64,000 nucleotides of DNA from Portulaca oleracea. Its lineage: Eukaryota; Streptophyta; Magnoliopsida; Caryophyllales; Portulacaceae. This document shows positions 32,823-43,212 of this stretch, piece by piece. The position numbers were made by a program, and so were the translations under genes. The DNA is taken from positions 16,866,332-16,930,331 of the forward strand of contig CM055870.1 of the NCBI GenBank assembly GCA_029582165.1. The letters are read 5' to 3'. The notes below the pieces were generated by a model, which was not told the origin of the DNA, made no database searches, and was given only the letters and a program-made list of their open reading frames with translations. The stretch's first letter is position 1. Every line of letters begins with the position of its first letter.

Positions 32823-33095
32823 TGAATTGATACGTACGTCGGAGATGAGCCTTGACGTGGTTGGAATGCAGTAGAATGCGTTGTTGAATGTGAATGAATT
32901 GACCTAGTCAATCTTCCAATATCTAGCCGCTATTTTAGGGTAGAATATTATTTCCTTCAATGCCCATGATTGTCTTCGTTAATCTAGATCCTCCCAACTT
33001 ATTCTAATTTATTATTTTTTAATTTTCACAAAACCACTAGCTGTTTTGTAATTCAGATTGGTGGTTTTCGTTGGTTTGGGCACATGTGTGAACCT

Positions 33096-33184
33096 TTAAT
33101 CTCAACCGCTAGATCAAAATGGATGGCCACAATCTTTTCTTCCTACCTTCCTACCTAAAGTTCATTCCTACTGGATCCGCTCCC
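33096..33184 (-). repeat. Right TIR of the MULE
   Basis: Inverted match to the left TIR, ending GGATCCGCTCCC before TATATATATAT. Confidence 0.88.
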
Positions 33185-33480
33185 TATATATATATATGCC
33201 ATTTCTCTCGGGGGCCAGATTGTCATATTTGTTAGTTGTTATCATACCCTAGTGTCATTTCTCTTCTTAGCAAGCATTAATTATTTGCTTGTAACACTAA
33301 TTATCAACTTTCTTATTTCAATAATAAAAATGAAATGGTAAGCATTTTTTTAATCAAGATGCTTAATAACCATCTTGAATTTGGCTCAAATCTCTCTAAA
33401 AAATTAAATTATATATAAGCATATTTAAATTATTATTTATAAATGTATGTTTCATTAGTTTGAATGTTATTACCACTTAT

Positions 33481-33485
33481 AAACT
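33481..33485. repeat. Left TSD (AAACT) of solo LTR
   Basis: AAACT, repeated at 34773-34777. Confidence 0.8.
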
Positions 33486-34772
33486 TGACAGGGCCGCAAG
33501 CGCACGGGTACTATTGTAGCAGTGTCAAGGTCGATCCCACAGGGACTTGGTCTAGTAACTCAGTGAACTATCCCTCTACTTGATTGCTAAGCCAATCGGG
33601 TCGATGATTTTTCTAATGATTTCTAATGAACTAACTAGAACTAAAGTGGACAAGAAAGGATTAACTCGAGGTAGTTCGATGGATGAAGACTTCTAGGGTT
33701 TTACTCACCTAACAACAGGGTCTGAAAGCCAAATTAAAGCATAAAGAAAGTAACTCAAGCGAATCAAGAATCGATAACCTCTAAATTCTGTCGCCCTTTC
33801 GATGCTAAATAGAATTATCCTGACTAAACCTAATCAACAACTTTTAAAAGTTAATGCAATTGAAGGTCTAAGCAAGGTCGGGTTATCTAATGATTCCCTA
33901 GTCTACTACTCCTTTTTCAACTTTCATAGGCCTAGGTAGAAGGGTTGGTGGTCAAATTCCCCTAATTCACCTTTCGGTACTTCTTAGGCTAATTTCTGAA
34001 TTACAAACGTCCAAGGCCTTAAGAACATTCGTAAGCAAGAAAAACGCAACCTTCTATTGATTCAATTGAGAATTCAAGTACAAACTAAAGCATTTCTAAT
34101 CAAACTCCATATTGATGGTTCATAAAACCCTAGAAAGAACGAAATCTACTCACACGTATTCATTGAAAACAAGAAATACGTTCCAAACATGTAATCAATT
34201 CTAGAATTAAGGAAGAGAAAGTGAGAAGAGTAAAGCAAACACTAAGGAGAAATTCGTAGGATTCTCTCAAGAACTTCACAAGAGTGTTGCGTGCTTCTTC
34301 TTGAATTCCAAATCTTTAATGTCTTCGAATTGATTCTGGATGAATGGAGGTGTTTTTGGTGAAGAATTCCTCTCTAATCTCTCTCTTTTCTGCCCAGAAT
34401 AAATGATAAACTGTTGTCCGCGCTTTTCCCCGGTTAATTCTGTGAGAATAACCGCCAGAAAATAGCCACAACCACGATCGTGGTTGTCACCTGGCGGCCG
34501 TGGTTGGCGCTGTCTCGCTATTTCCTGCTCGTTTCTGGCTGAAATTTTTACCACGATCTTATCGACAGTAGTTGATGCCCGTGGTGCCCTTGGCCTTACC
34601 AAATTTGCTCCAAAAATCACCCTTTTGGCCCTAAACCTGAAAATCAACGCCAAAAACGCAAAGACCAAGCGTAAATAGAGAAATGGGGAAGATTAAACAC
34701 CTTTTTAGCCAAAAATTACCATGATTATGCTTCTAAAATACCTAAAAATAAGTGCAAATAATGCACTTATCA
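33486..34772 (-). mobile_element. Solo LTR of a Ty3/gypsy-type element, 1287 bp
   Basis: It begins TGACAGGGCCGCAAGCGCAC and ends AATGCACTTATCA on the plus strand, i.e. TGATAAGTGCATTATTTGCA...CCTGTCA on the minus strand, with a perfect AAACT duplication on both sides. No internal region or second LTR is present, so it arose by LTR-LTR recombination. The CGCAAGCGCACGGGT and AAGGTCGATCCCACAGGGAC blocks are common in plant gypsy LTRs. A perfect 20-bp palindrome lies at 34468-34487. Confidence 0.85.
34468..34487. repeat. Perfect 20-bp palindrome in the solo LTR
   Basis: ACAACCACGATCGTGGTTGT, bordered by ACCGCCAG (34451) and CTGGCGG (34491), which are themselves inverted to each other. Confidence 0.9.
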
Positions 34773-34777
34773 AAACT
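34773..34777. repeat. Right TSD (AAACT) of solo LTR
   Basis: AAACT after ...CACTTATCA. Confidence 0.8.
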
Positions 34778-36140
34778 ATATAAAAATATTTATTTATTTA
34801 TTTATATTTTTTCATACGTATAGAACTATGCTCAAAATATGCATTATTTACTATGGTTATTATTTACATTTGTTAACCTAGCTAATAAGTGTATGTTATA
34901 TTCTTGCAATTGATAAAAATATGTAATTACTAGAGAAAATATTATTAAAAGTTACGCAAATATGAATTATAGTCAATGGGCAAGATGGTTATGAACCGTC
35001 TTGAATTTTTGATTCAAGGCACACATCATTGTCCAAAAATGAACCATATATTTCAAATGAAAATCCTATCATGGTTGATTTTTTTTTAAAAAAAAAATCA
35101 ATAAAAGGAGATTCTACCATTTTTCAACTATGGTAGTTGAAATGTATAACCACTCTTAGTTTTACCTTTAAGAAAATCAAAACTATCATAATTATTAATT
35201 ATTAAAGAGATTTTGTCATAATTATTAATTTTTTTCAATTATCATAGTTGGAAAGTGCAAGACTGTACCATTAATTCTACTATAAAAGATCAAAATCAAC
35301 GTATGTTGATCAAAGTAATTTGTTACAATAACTAACTGTATTTTAGAGAGACATAAACCATTTTAATGTAAGAGATTTATTTTTAATAAGTTAATGGTAC
35401 AAAAGTACAAAACTGTCAATTACCATGATTGAGAAAAAAAATATTATAGTAGAATTTTTCAATTAGAAAACGATGAAAGATTAAAAAAATATTATAGTCT
35501 TTGATTGGCAAGTTAAAATCCTAAATTAGAAAATGATCAAACTTTTGAAGATTCATAGGTAGCCGACTTAGTCTTTCTAGTTACTTTTATAACCAACCTC
35601 CACTTAGATTTCACCAAAGTCTCGTCTCTCCTCTTATTTTTAAAACCAACTTTCGAATGCATCACGATGAAATCCTTAAATTTGGAGAAACATCTGAAAT
35701 AAATTGGATCGACAAAGTGCCCTCATTGTCATTAAAATCATGAGCAAACAACACATCCCGATGCAAATGTGAAGTTGGTGAAGATAAGTTAAGGGAACCA
35801 TGAACACACGTGACAACTTTAGATTGACTCAAATCATCATAAATAGGATTTGCAACAGTCCACTCAAAATCTAAGGAAGAGATATAGTCAATCTCTTGCG
35901 GATCTGTCAATTGGGTCATGTTCGAGTTGATTTCTTGTCACTTTATTTTTTGTCATATAAGATTATCTCTACAAAACGAATAACTTTAATAAAAGATAAA
36001 TTTGACTCAAGTCGGATTGGGTTGGGTCACTTCAAGTTCGAGTCCATTTCGAATTAATTATTTTGATATTTTCAAATCTAATTCAGGTTCAGATGGATCA
36101 TTGAGAACGGGTAAGTTTTACCAGGTCTATCTAGCTTTTT
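34778..36140. other. AT-rich intergenic region upstream of the reticulon-like gene
   Basis: No element or gene is recognised. The minus strand has an open frame 35919-35662 (85 codons, MTQLTDPQEIDYISSLDFEW...), and a second protein-like stretch follows in another frame to about 35530. I cannot assign either. Short inverted pieces such as CAACTATGGTAGTTG (35128-35142) recur. The 5' UTR and promoter of the reticulon-like gene should lie in the last part. Confidence 0.4.
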
Positions 36141-36301
36141 TAGATGGAAACAAAGTCTATTGTTTACTCCCAAAATTCTAGTTCCCTCAAAAATCTTGAA
36201 AAATCACAAATTCTAGTTGGGAAGATTGACTTCCCAATGTGGGAAGGGAAATCTGAAAGTAAAAAAAGGAAGGAGGTGAGAGAAGGGAGAAGAAGAGAGA
36301 A

Positions 36302-39300
36302 ATGGAGGAAACGCAGAAGGAGGAAGAAGTAATAGAGAGACAAGGTATGTGTGGGATATCCATGGTGATCTTGATTTGTGCTACTTTGGTTTACTACCAC
36401 TGCGCCTTCCGCCATTCTTCTCTTCTCTCTCTCCTCTCCGATGTCTTCCTCGTCATCCTCTGCTCCCTCGCCATCCTCGGCCTTCTCTTCCGCCACTTCA
36501 ACATCTCGTATGTCTTTATCTCTCTCTCCCTTTCTTTCTTTGATCTTGTCGTGCTTGATTAATCTGTGTTAGGGTTCTATCATCCTAATCTTGATCCGCT
36601 TCACTTGTAATTGCCTAAACCCTTTTCTCTTCAATCTTGATCAATACTGGACTAGGGTTTTATGTGATGATTCCGCCGTGCCCTTTTCAATTTCTGATTA
36701 TGACCATCATGTTGTGTTTTCTTCGCTTCTTACAGTTGATCATTACTGTTTAGGGTTTCTGTGAATTAGGTGGTGGATTTGACTATGGGGTCTCGAATGT
36801 TGCCATGTAATTTGTAATTGATTTTCATTGTCAAATAATACTGCAGGGTTTAGGTTTAATGGGTTTTGTGGCCATGAGATGATAGTTTGTATTGTGAATA
36901 ATGATACTGCAGGGTGCCAGTTGATCCATTAGAATGGCAGATCTCACAAGACACAGCCAATAGGATTTTTGCTACTTTGGCTAATACAGTTGGGGCTGCT
37001 GAGTCCGTTCTCAGGGTTGCTGCTACTGGCCATGACAAGAAGCTCTTCTGCAGGGTACCCTCTTTGTTCTTAACCATAATTTTGCATCAGTATTCATCCT
37101 TCCTTGCCATTGATAGATGAACATTTCTTGATACGAAACAATGTTTGTCTATCAATCGCTGCTATCACTCCAGCAGCCATTGATAGATGAACATTAAAGA
37201 GATGTGAATGATCAAAATCATTAACAAATGGCAATAGAAATCAAAGAAGCAAAAGATAATTTACAGGCAAAGTTACCTGGAAAAAGGATCCGATTTCACC
37301 CAGAACTCTGGAAGGGACGCTCATATTCCCAGAATTATGCTTCAGAGCTTGAAAAATCTCCTAATGCGGGTTGAATACCTCACATTTGGACTATGGTGGG
37401 GGTTGAACTCGATTCCTAGAACTTGTTCCTAGAACCCTCACAATCGGATTTCTATGGGTCGGATTTCTAAGCAAAGATAGCGACTTGGAAGACACGGCAT
37501 TCGGGAGAGAAGATTCCAGAGCAAGTTTTAGCTCTGGTGGAAACTGGGGTTTAGAGAGAAGGAAGAACGAGTGCAGCGAGTGAGGAAAGAACGAGTGAAG
37601 TTCGACTGAATGGAGCGAAATCTTAGGCGACCCACAGCTAATGACCTTAATTTCCGACCCTTAGTGACCCGTTTCTGACCTGAGAAGTGAGAACTACCTG
37701 CCCCTGACCCTATAGTGTGTTGGCCCATTTAAAGCCCGGCCCCATTTTTCATTTGTAAGGGCCTTGACCATTAAAAATCGAGCCCGCCCCTTGAGGCTCA
37801 ATGGGGCCCCTGCCCAATGCCCAGCCCTAGTGGTGTGGATCGTTGGTTGCAGGAAACTTTCTTAACATCATTCTAAGTATTTCAAAATTTCTGGACATAA
37901 TCTTAACATCATCAACATTCGTCATGTTATTTGTATTTTGAAATTGCAAGTATTGTATCTTGGCCCAAGTGCTGCTTTATTTTTGGCCCTAGTATCGAGT
38001 TTTGGTGGACACATGTTCAGAAGCTGCTTATTGGGTTTATTTGATGAACTGCAATGCTAGCTGATGGGCAGCATGTGGGATAGTTTGTTTTGTAAAACAA
38101 AGGTCCACCAGCTTGATGTCTGATCTGACTTTTGTGGTTCTGTCAGGTGGTTGTCACTCTTTACGCACTCTCGGTGCTAGGAAGAATGGTGTCTGGTGCT
38201 ACAGTTGCTTATGCTGGTATGCATTCTTATTTCAATTGTGGACTCGCTTGTAACTCCCAAAGTTATAAATATTTGTGAGAGGCATTGGGTGCAACATGCA
38301 AGTGCGTAGCTCATATTTGGGTGAATTTCTGTTTTTGAAATAATATTAACCTTTATGTCCATAATCTAGATAGCTGATAAGGGATTTGTTCTTTCAGCTT
38401 AGCTTGTAATGGTGTATTAAGTGGTGAGTGATTTTGAAATCTTCGGTTAATTTGAACCAGCTTCCCTGAACTTTTTTTTATTCAATGGTAAGACTACAGT
38501 ATTTATCAACAGGATTTTTGGGGTATTGAATTTGAGTTAGGAATTTGGTCTATTGTTGAAGTACATAACTTTTGTTCTAATGTTTCCAACTTGCCATGCT
38601 TATTGATTGTCTTGAAAGATTAAAGATTATGTGAACTTGGACCTTGGTACTTTCTTTTCGGGTCTACATCATGTAGAGTTATTGGGGACGTTTGTTGAGC
38701 AGTCACACTGTTGGCAATGATCATATTAAAGCCTGTTCTACAGTCACAGCAATGCATAGCTTGGTTTAACTCATAATTTCCACATTCTATGTGCCTTTAG
38801 TACACATATTATGGTTCTATGAAGTTGTACACTCCCCATTACAATAGGTGTCTTGAGTTTGAGTTTCCATTTCACATTGGAAGTGTGAGTTTGAGTTCAT
38901 TTGATACTATGTAAGAATTTGGTATGAGTTTCATCTAATGCAATCGTGCTTCAATTAAGTTTGCTGAAGCATCTTTTTTAACCCCATTTGTGCTCTGTTC
39001 AGAATTTAGATACAGGCTTTTCCAACAGTTTTCAGTTAGTTTTTTCTTCTTTTTCTTTTTTAAAAGAATCTTTTTATCATTTTCGTCTCCTGTTCCATGC
39101 CTTTGCATTTTCCTATTATTATTGCCTTTAATTTATTTTTCCCTGTTCCATGGCTTTGCATTTTCCTATTATTATTGCGGTATGGTATATTTTCGTATTG
39201 TTATTGTGCATAGTTTAGCAAATATTAAGGTCATGTCACTGATTGTCATTATATTAGAACCATCTGAACAGCTGTACTATAATCTGCCTTCGTTTTTTTT

Positions 39301-39502
39301 TTTTTAATTCTTGTAAATTCAGCAAGGAATACTGTATCCCGAACATTACACATACACGGCTGACCCTCGGTGTGATTGGCATGTAGGTCTGTGCTTATTT
39401 TGCGTGTACATGTTTGCTGAAAGTTCATTTCCAATCAGCGGGCTGTCATCTCGGTTCCTGGGAAGAAGAGATGGTGCTCTACACAGGCAAGATAGTATGT
39501 AG
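36302..39502 (+). CDS. Reticulon-like protein B (RTNLB22/23-like), four exons, 177 aa
   Basis: Exons are 36302-36507, 36913-37054, 38147-38216 and 39387-39502; all introns are GT...AG and the phases join to 178 codons ending TAG. Reticulons insert hydrophobic hairpins in the ER membrane and bend tubules. The first exon gives a short acidic N terminus and hydrophobic stretches (ISMVILICATLVYYH, then LLSDVFLVILCSLAILGLLF). Exon 2 gives the conserved VPVDPLEWQISQDTANRI and ESVLRVAATGHDKKLF. Exon 3 gives VVVTLYALSVLGRMVSGATV, and exon 4 LCLFCVYMFAESS and a polar tail. This order matches the short plant RTNLB22/23 type as I remember it. The first ATG is used because the frame opens there. Nothing looks broken. 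Confidence 0.88.
37055..38146 (+). other. Intron 2 of the reticulon-like gene with inserted or duplicated sequence
   Basis: At 1092 bp this intron contains a 20-bp exact direct repeat (37106-37125 and 37176-37195) and a GC-rich block at about 37700-37840 (GCCCCTGCCCAATGCCCAGC) that resembles one end of a hAT-type element, without a visible partner end. No coding signal. Confidence 0.5.
38217..39386 (+). other. Intron 3 of the reticulon-like gene
   Basis: 1170 bp, T-rich, with a short duplication (GTTCCATGCCTTTGCATTTT / GTTCCATGGCTTTGCATTTT near 39090 and 39145). I see nothing else in it. Confidence 0.6.
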
Positions 39503-39639
39503 CCGTTCCGGGGTGTGCAATGCTTAGGCATGCTTGTACATGGTCAATGTTGGTAGCTGTACAAACATGTAAAGTTCATTTGTAGTTGTAAAACTTGTAT
39601 TAAAAATATAAAGTGATACTTCATTTCTTTTTCAATTAG

Positions 39640-41100
39640 TTAGGCCAAAAGGTTCTAAAGATCGCACCAAACAATGCAAATTGCTACAAAGGTTACCGCA
39701 AAAACAACCAAAAGAAAATAACAAAACTAGCTTAAGAAGCATTAAGGCGAACACGAAAGGAAAATAACATATTTGAGTATGATCTTTCAAACGGGTCTTT
39801 CTTTCGTCATGCAACATCTTTTTAAGATCTCGCACTGGTTTTTTTGTTATTTTTATTTGTCTTCAAAATCTCCAAATCAGCAGCAATCTTCACAGTTTCG
39901 TGAGTATTGATGTCATTGCTTTCGTCAGGATCCCCATATTGGTCACGTTGATCATCCTAACATCATGACGGGTAAAGTCTTCTCAACTTGCTTTTTATGG
40001 CTCTTGTCAATATACACATTCCTCGAAGGAGTAGACCTGCAAACCGCTTGCCTTATCAAACGCTATTTAAATTTAACCATAACATTCTCCTTTCTTTCCG
40101 CCTAGTAAAGACCTTCATTGTCCCAGTTAAAGGCAAGACTGGGTTGGCGAGAACAGAACGTGAATCATTCATAAAACTTAGAATGTGATCACTATAAGAA
40201 AAATCCAAAACCTAATTAACCTCACCATGGCCAGGTTGATTCCACCTGATAAGACAATTTTTATAAGACATCTTATGAACAAATACAGGGCAAGGCTCCT
40301 TAGCAACAATAGGATCAGTGATTGTTGAATCACAGGGAGGAAGAGATTGCACAAATTGCTCATTCTTAGGGAATAGGGATTCATCTCCAAACCTTTCGAA
40401 TCAAGTGTTTGCGACCTAAAGAACTGGTGTATACATTTTTGCCAAATTTTGCCCATGACATAATCAGCTTATGGCCAGCAACTCTACTGTTCATGGTTGC
40501 TATTGCTATGTCACCATCAACTTTACAACCAAACCTCACAAACCATTCAAACCATGCCTACCCACTTTAAACGGGATACATGCATCAACAATAAAATCAA
40601 AACCAGTAAACAAACCTTTCAAACACAAATTATCAAAACCAACAGTTAAATTCCTCCTTAAAACAGAAAAATATCGCAACTTACTCCTAGAAGCACCAAC
40701 AAAGGCCAAAACATCAAATTGAGTAGAGGGATCAGAGAGAGATACATCTAGGATAGCAGGGCTATCAAGAACAACCCTCCAGGCTCCAAAGGTCAAGATT
40801 AGGTGAAACAACCGATGCTTTTAGCCCTAAAGCTCTTTAAGAATAATCAAAATTTCACTAGCCTAATCTGGGGAGGGCAAAGAAGTAAGATTATGAGACC
40901 TAAGAGCAAAAAACAAGGACGAGAATAAGGAAGATAACTCACTCCTTAAATACTCACACTTGGTGTGAATGACGGGAAAAAGATTTGCCATAGTCAAGAA
41001 TCTCTTTCACAGTGTGTTGGAAGCAGAAGATGACCACCACCGCGACAACCTAAAAGCCCACCATAGCAGAGGAAAGGGGACTTGCAACAATCACAACCAC
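39640..41100 (-). pseudogene. Decayed fragment with RRM-like motif, probably LINE ORF1
   Basis: On the minus strand, pieces in different frames line up as an RNA-recognition motif. LTVGFDNLCLKGLFTGF and FIVDACIPFKVGRHGLNG (about 40640-40540) are followed by FVRFGCKVDGDIAIATMN and AGHKLIMSWAKFGKN (about 40530-40430). The FVRF block and the (K)FGK end are typical RNP-1 and beta-4 regions. RRM-bearing ORF1 proteins occur in plant LINEs. The rest (40430-39640) is protein-like but broken by stops. No endonuclease or RT follows, so it is a fragment. A host RRM-gene copy is the alternative. Confidence 0.45.
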
Positions 41101-41101
41101 C

Positions 41102-41106
41102 AAGGA
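41102..41106. repeat. Left TSD (AAGGA) of miniature element
   Basis: AAGGA, repeated at 41246-41250. Confidence 0.75.
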
Positions 41107-41245
41107 TGTAACGCCCCCAGGACATACGCGAGGAAGGGTCTCTGACACCACAATTGTAACGCTCCCAGGTGTTTATCCGCTGCTAATCATTGGGTTAAGT
41201 GTATCATTATCTTAATCTAGTGGTTAGTAACCTGGGGGCGTTACA
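41107..41245. mobile_element. 139-bp miniature element with LTR-like ends
   Basis: It starts TGTAACGCCCCCAGG and ends CCTGGGGGCGTTACA, an exact 15-bp inverted repeat, with a 5-bp TSD AAGGA. TG...CA ends and 5-bp TSD fit an LTR retrotransposon, so this may be a tiny solo LTR. A MITE with 15-bp TIRs is the other reading. A second TGTAACGCTCCCAGG lies inside at 41155. Confidence 0.7.
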
Positions 41246-41399
41246 AAGGACGATCAAGGAAAAAGAGAAAACAGGACTTCATGGGACGCGAAAACAATCG
41301 TTAGGAAAACAGGTCCAAGATTAGCACCAGAAAACCCCACGGAGCTAGGAGAGAAGAGGACGAAAACCATAAGCCATTAGCTAGTCAACAAAGGCTACC

Positions 41400-42146
41400 A
41401 ATTGATGTATATTGGGGTCGGCCCCATTTTGGTCCACCTATGGTTTCCTCCTCTCTCCACTGTTTAAACCCGACCACATGATTCATTTAAAGGTGGATCC
41501 GGGTACTTGGAGTGTCTTATGGGTCATCATTGGGAGCGGCGTTCACTTCAAGGAAGAACCCCGGCTATAGGACGTAGTTTCATATCCTCATCGAGATCCA
41601 TCTCAGGTCTTCTAAGGGGCATCAAGATTCTCAACACGAATAACTAGACATAGTAAAACTTGACTCTCCTTTTGGGCACCAAATGGAGGTAGAAACAACC
41701 AAGGGGTATTTTGTTTTTTCACTTTCAAGGAAGATCAATCAGGGCTAATTTTGGTCCTTTTGGCATCTGAAGGGCATGATGGTCTTTCATCTTGCTCGGG
41801 GATCAGGTCAGGAGTTTGTCAAGATAGCACGAAAGCAAAGAAGAGGAAGATTTGGGCTACATGATTGTGCCCTTGCCATGCATGATCGTGCCCCTTGATT
41901 GCTAGCCATTTTGTGCCAAGCCAAGCAAGCACGATCATGTCGTGCACCCTCCTCTAGTGAGGAGGGCACGGTCATGCCAATGAGGCATAAGATCGTGCCA
42001 TCTTCTAGTTTAGCAATTTGGGGCTATATTTGGACAACACGATCGTGCCCCCTTTAACTACAGGCCTTTTCAGCCTTCTTCCCCTCTTCTTTTATTATTT
42101 TTTCTTCCGCTTCCCTTATTTCTACTTATAAGCCTCATTTATAGAA
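41400..42146. mobile_element. LTR-like fragment with CG palindromes, interrupted by the copia element
   Basis: The segment 41860-42060 carries ATGATTGTGCCC, GCATGATCGTGCCCC, GCACGATCATG, GGGCACGGTCATGCC and CACGATCGTG (42038-42047), then a T/C-rich stretch and TTATAAGCCTCATTTATAG. It resembles the U3 of the Athila LTR in style but is not the same sequence. The ends are unclear. Confidence 0.4.
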
Positions 42147-42151
42147 CATAA
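42147..42151. repeat. Left TSD (CATAA) of the copia element
   Basis: CATAA before TGTTGGAG, repeated at 51499-51503 after CTCAACA. Confidence 0.85.
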
Positions 42152-42180
42152 TGTTGGAGTATTTCAAGAGTTAAGAGGCA

Positions 42181-42189
42181 TAAAATATA
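42181..42189. repeat. Left 9-bp TSD of the foldback MITE
   Basis: TAAAATATA, repeated at 42523-42531; the 3' LTR has a single copy at the matching place. Confidence 0.85.
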
Positions 42190-42522
42190 GGGGTTTTGGC
42201 CACAAATAATCCGTACTGAGGGATTTGTGACTGAGAATAATCCAAAATGACTTTTCGGCCACTGGCAGTCTATATTTTTTCACTATTTTCTCATAGCAGT
42301 CCAGAATCGATTTTCGGCATCGGAAAGCTGATGTGACGACAGAAAAATTCCTTTTTGAAGTATGAATAAACATACTTTTTGGTCGCCACGTCAGCTTTCC
42401 GGTGCCGGAAATCGACTCTGGACTTCTATGAGAAAATAGTGAAAAGTCTGATCGCCGATCAAAAGTCACTTTAGATTATTCCCAATCACAAGCCCTCAAT
42501 ACGGATTATTTGTACAAAACCC
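42190..42522. mobile_element. Foldback MITE, MULE-type (333 bp)
   Basis: The ends are GGGGTTTTGGCCACAAATAA and TTATTTGTACAAAACCC, with a 9-bp TSD, pointing to the Mutator group. Almost the whole element is an inverted repeat: the arms include TTTTCGGCATCGGAAAGCTG / CAGCTTTCCGGTGCCGGAAA and ATAATCCAAAATGACTTTT / AAAAGTCACTTTAGATTAT. They pair around a loop near 42350-42380 (TTTTTGAAGTATGAATAAAC). The element is absent from the 3' LTR, so it inserted after the copia element did, or the LTRs were exchanged later. Confidence 0.85.
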
Positions 42523-42591
42523 TAAAATATAAGTTATAAGCATAGGATCGACCGGATAGGTCGAAAACAAGCTTAACAAGAAAAAGGGACT

Positions 42592-42725
42592 CAACACGGA
42601 TCGTGGTTAGTATGACACGACCCGTGTTGACGTCCAGAGAGCACAGAAAGTTTGCACAGGATCAACACGGGTCGTGTTGGCTACAACACGAACCGTATTG
42701 ATCCAACACGATCCACGTTGATCAC
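42592..42725. repeat. Cluster of imperfect palindromes in the copia 5' LTR
   Basis: CAACACGGATCGTGGTT, GACACGACCCGTGTTG, CAACACGGGTCGTGTTG, CAACACGAACCGTATTG and CAACACGATCCACGTTG lie within about 130 bp, upstream of the TATA box. They are retained in the 3' LTR and in the array units. Confidence 0.85.
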
Positions 42726-42909
42726 AACCAGGATTGATTTTGAAATCCCTTGATTTATGACTCGTGTTAAAATGCATTTGGTCATGCTTTTGGATGATAT
42801 TGACTAAGAAATCAGTCATGATTTCTCATTAATACCATTCAACTCAAATCCCTTGGATTGTGCCCAATGCAATTGGAAAGTTTGACCTCCTTATGACTCC
42901 AAAGGTTCG

Positions 42910-42918
42910 CTATATAAG
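42910..42918 (+). promoter_or_regulatory. TATA box of the copia LTR
   Basis: CTATATAAGG, conserved in the 3' LTR (about 51206) and in every array unit. Confidence 0.65.
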
Positions 42919-43212
42919 GTGGATGAATTCAACATTCATCCACACCATCAATCATCTTCTTCTTCCCTTCTAGAGAGCATTCAACACATTCTTAAGGTAT
43001 TGACTGCAGCAACTCTTTGAGTCCTTTTGAGAAATCTTGTAACTTTGCTTACAAGAAGTTAGATTTTACCCTTGAGTCTTTTCACGGTCTAGTGAATAAG
43101 TCTTAAGGGGAGACGAGCTTGCCCTCGACTCCTAGTCACCCAAATGATCCCCCATCTTCCGTGGTTCTTTATTCCATCTCATTGTTTTTCTCAACAATCT
43201 TAAGACTTATCC

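Larger units (their letters stand above)
28159..33184. mobile_element. Mutator-like element (MULE), 5026 bp, with long TIRs and two convergent genes
   Basis: The left end GGGAGCGGATCCAGTAGGAA... and the right end ...TTCCTACTGGATCCGCTCCC are inverted copies for about 90 bp (28159-28249 and 33096-33184). The flanks allow a 9-bp TSD TATATATAT, although the TA run makes this non-unique. One spliced gene starts 394 bp from the left end on the plus strand. The other starts 362 bp from the right end on the minus strand and encodes a FAR1-type domain, typical of MULE transposases. There is no complete transposase. Long TIRs, TSD size and the FAR1 domain together support Mutator superfamily. Confidence 0.82.
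42152..43196 (+). repeat. 5' LTR of the copia element (1045 bp including a MITE)
   Basis: Without the 333-bp MITE and one 9-bp TSD it is about the length of the 3' LTR (709 bp). It has five CAACACG...CGTGTTG-type palindromes at 42592-42725 and a TATA box at about 42910. Confidence 0.88.

Noticed and set aside
37700..37850. hAT element end in intron 2 of the reticulon-like gene
   Set aside because: Only one end-like sequence (CAATGCCCAGCCCTAG) is visible; no inverted partner or 8-bp TSD found.
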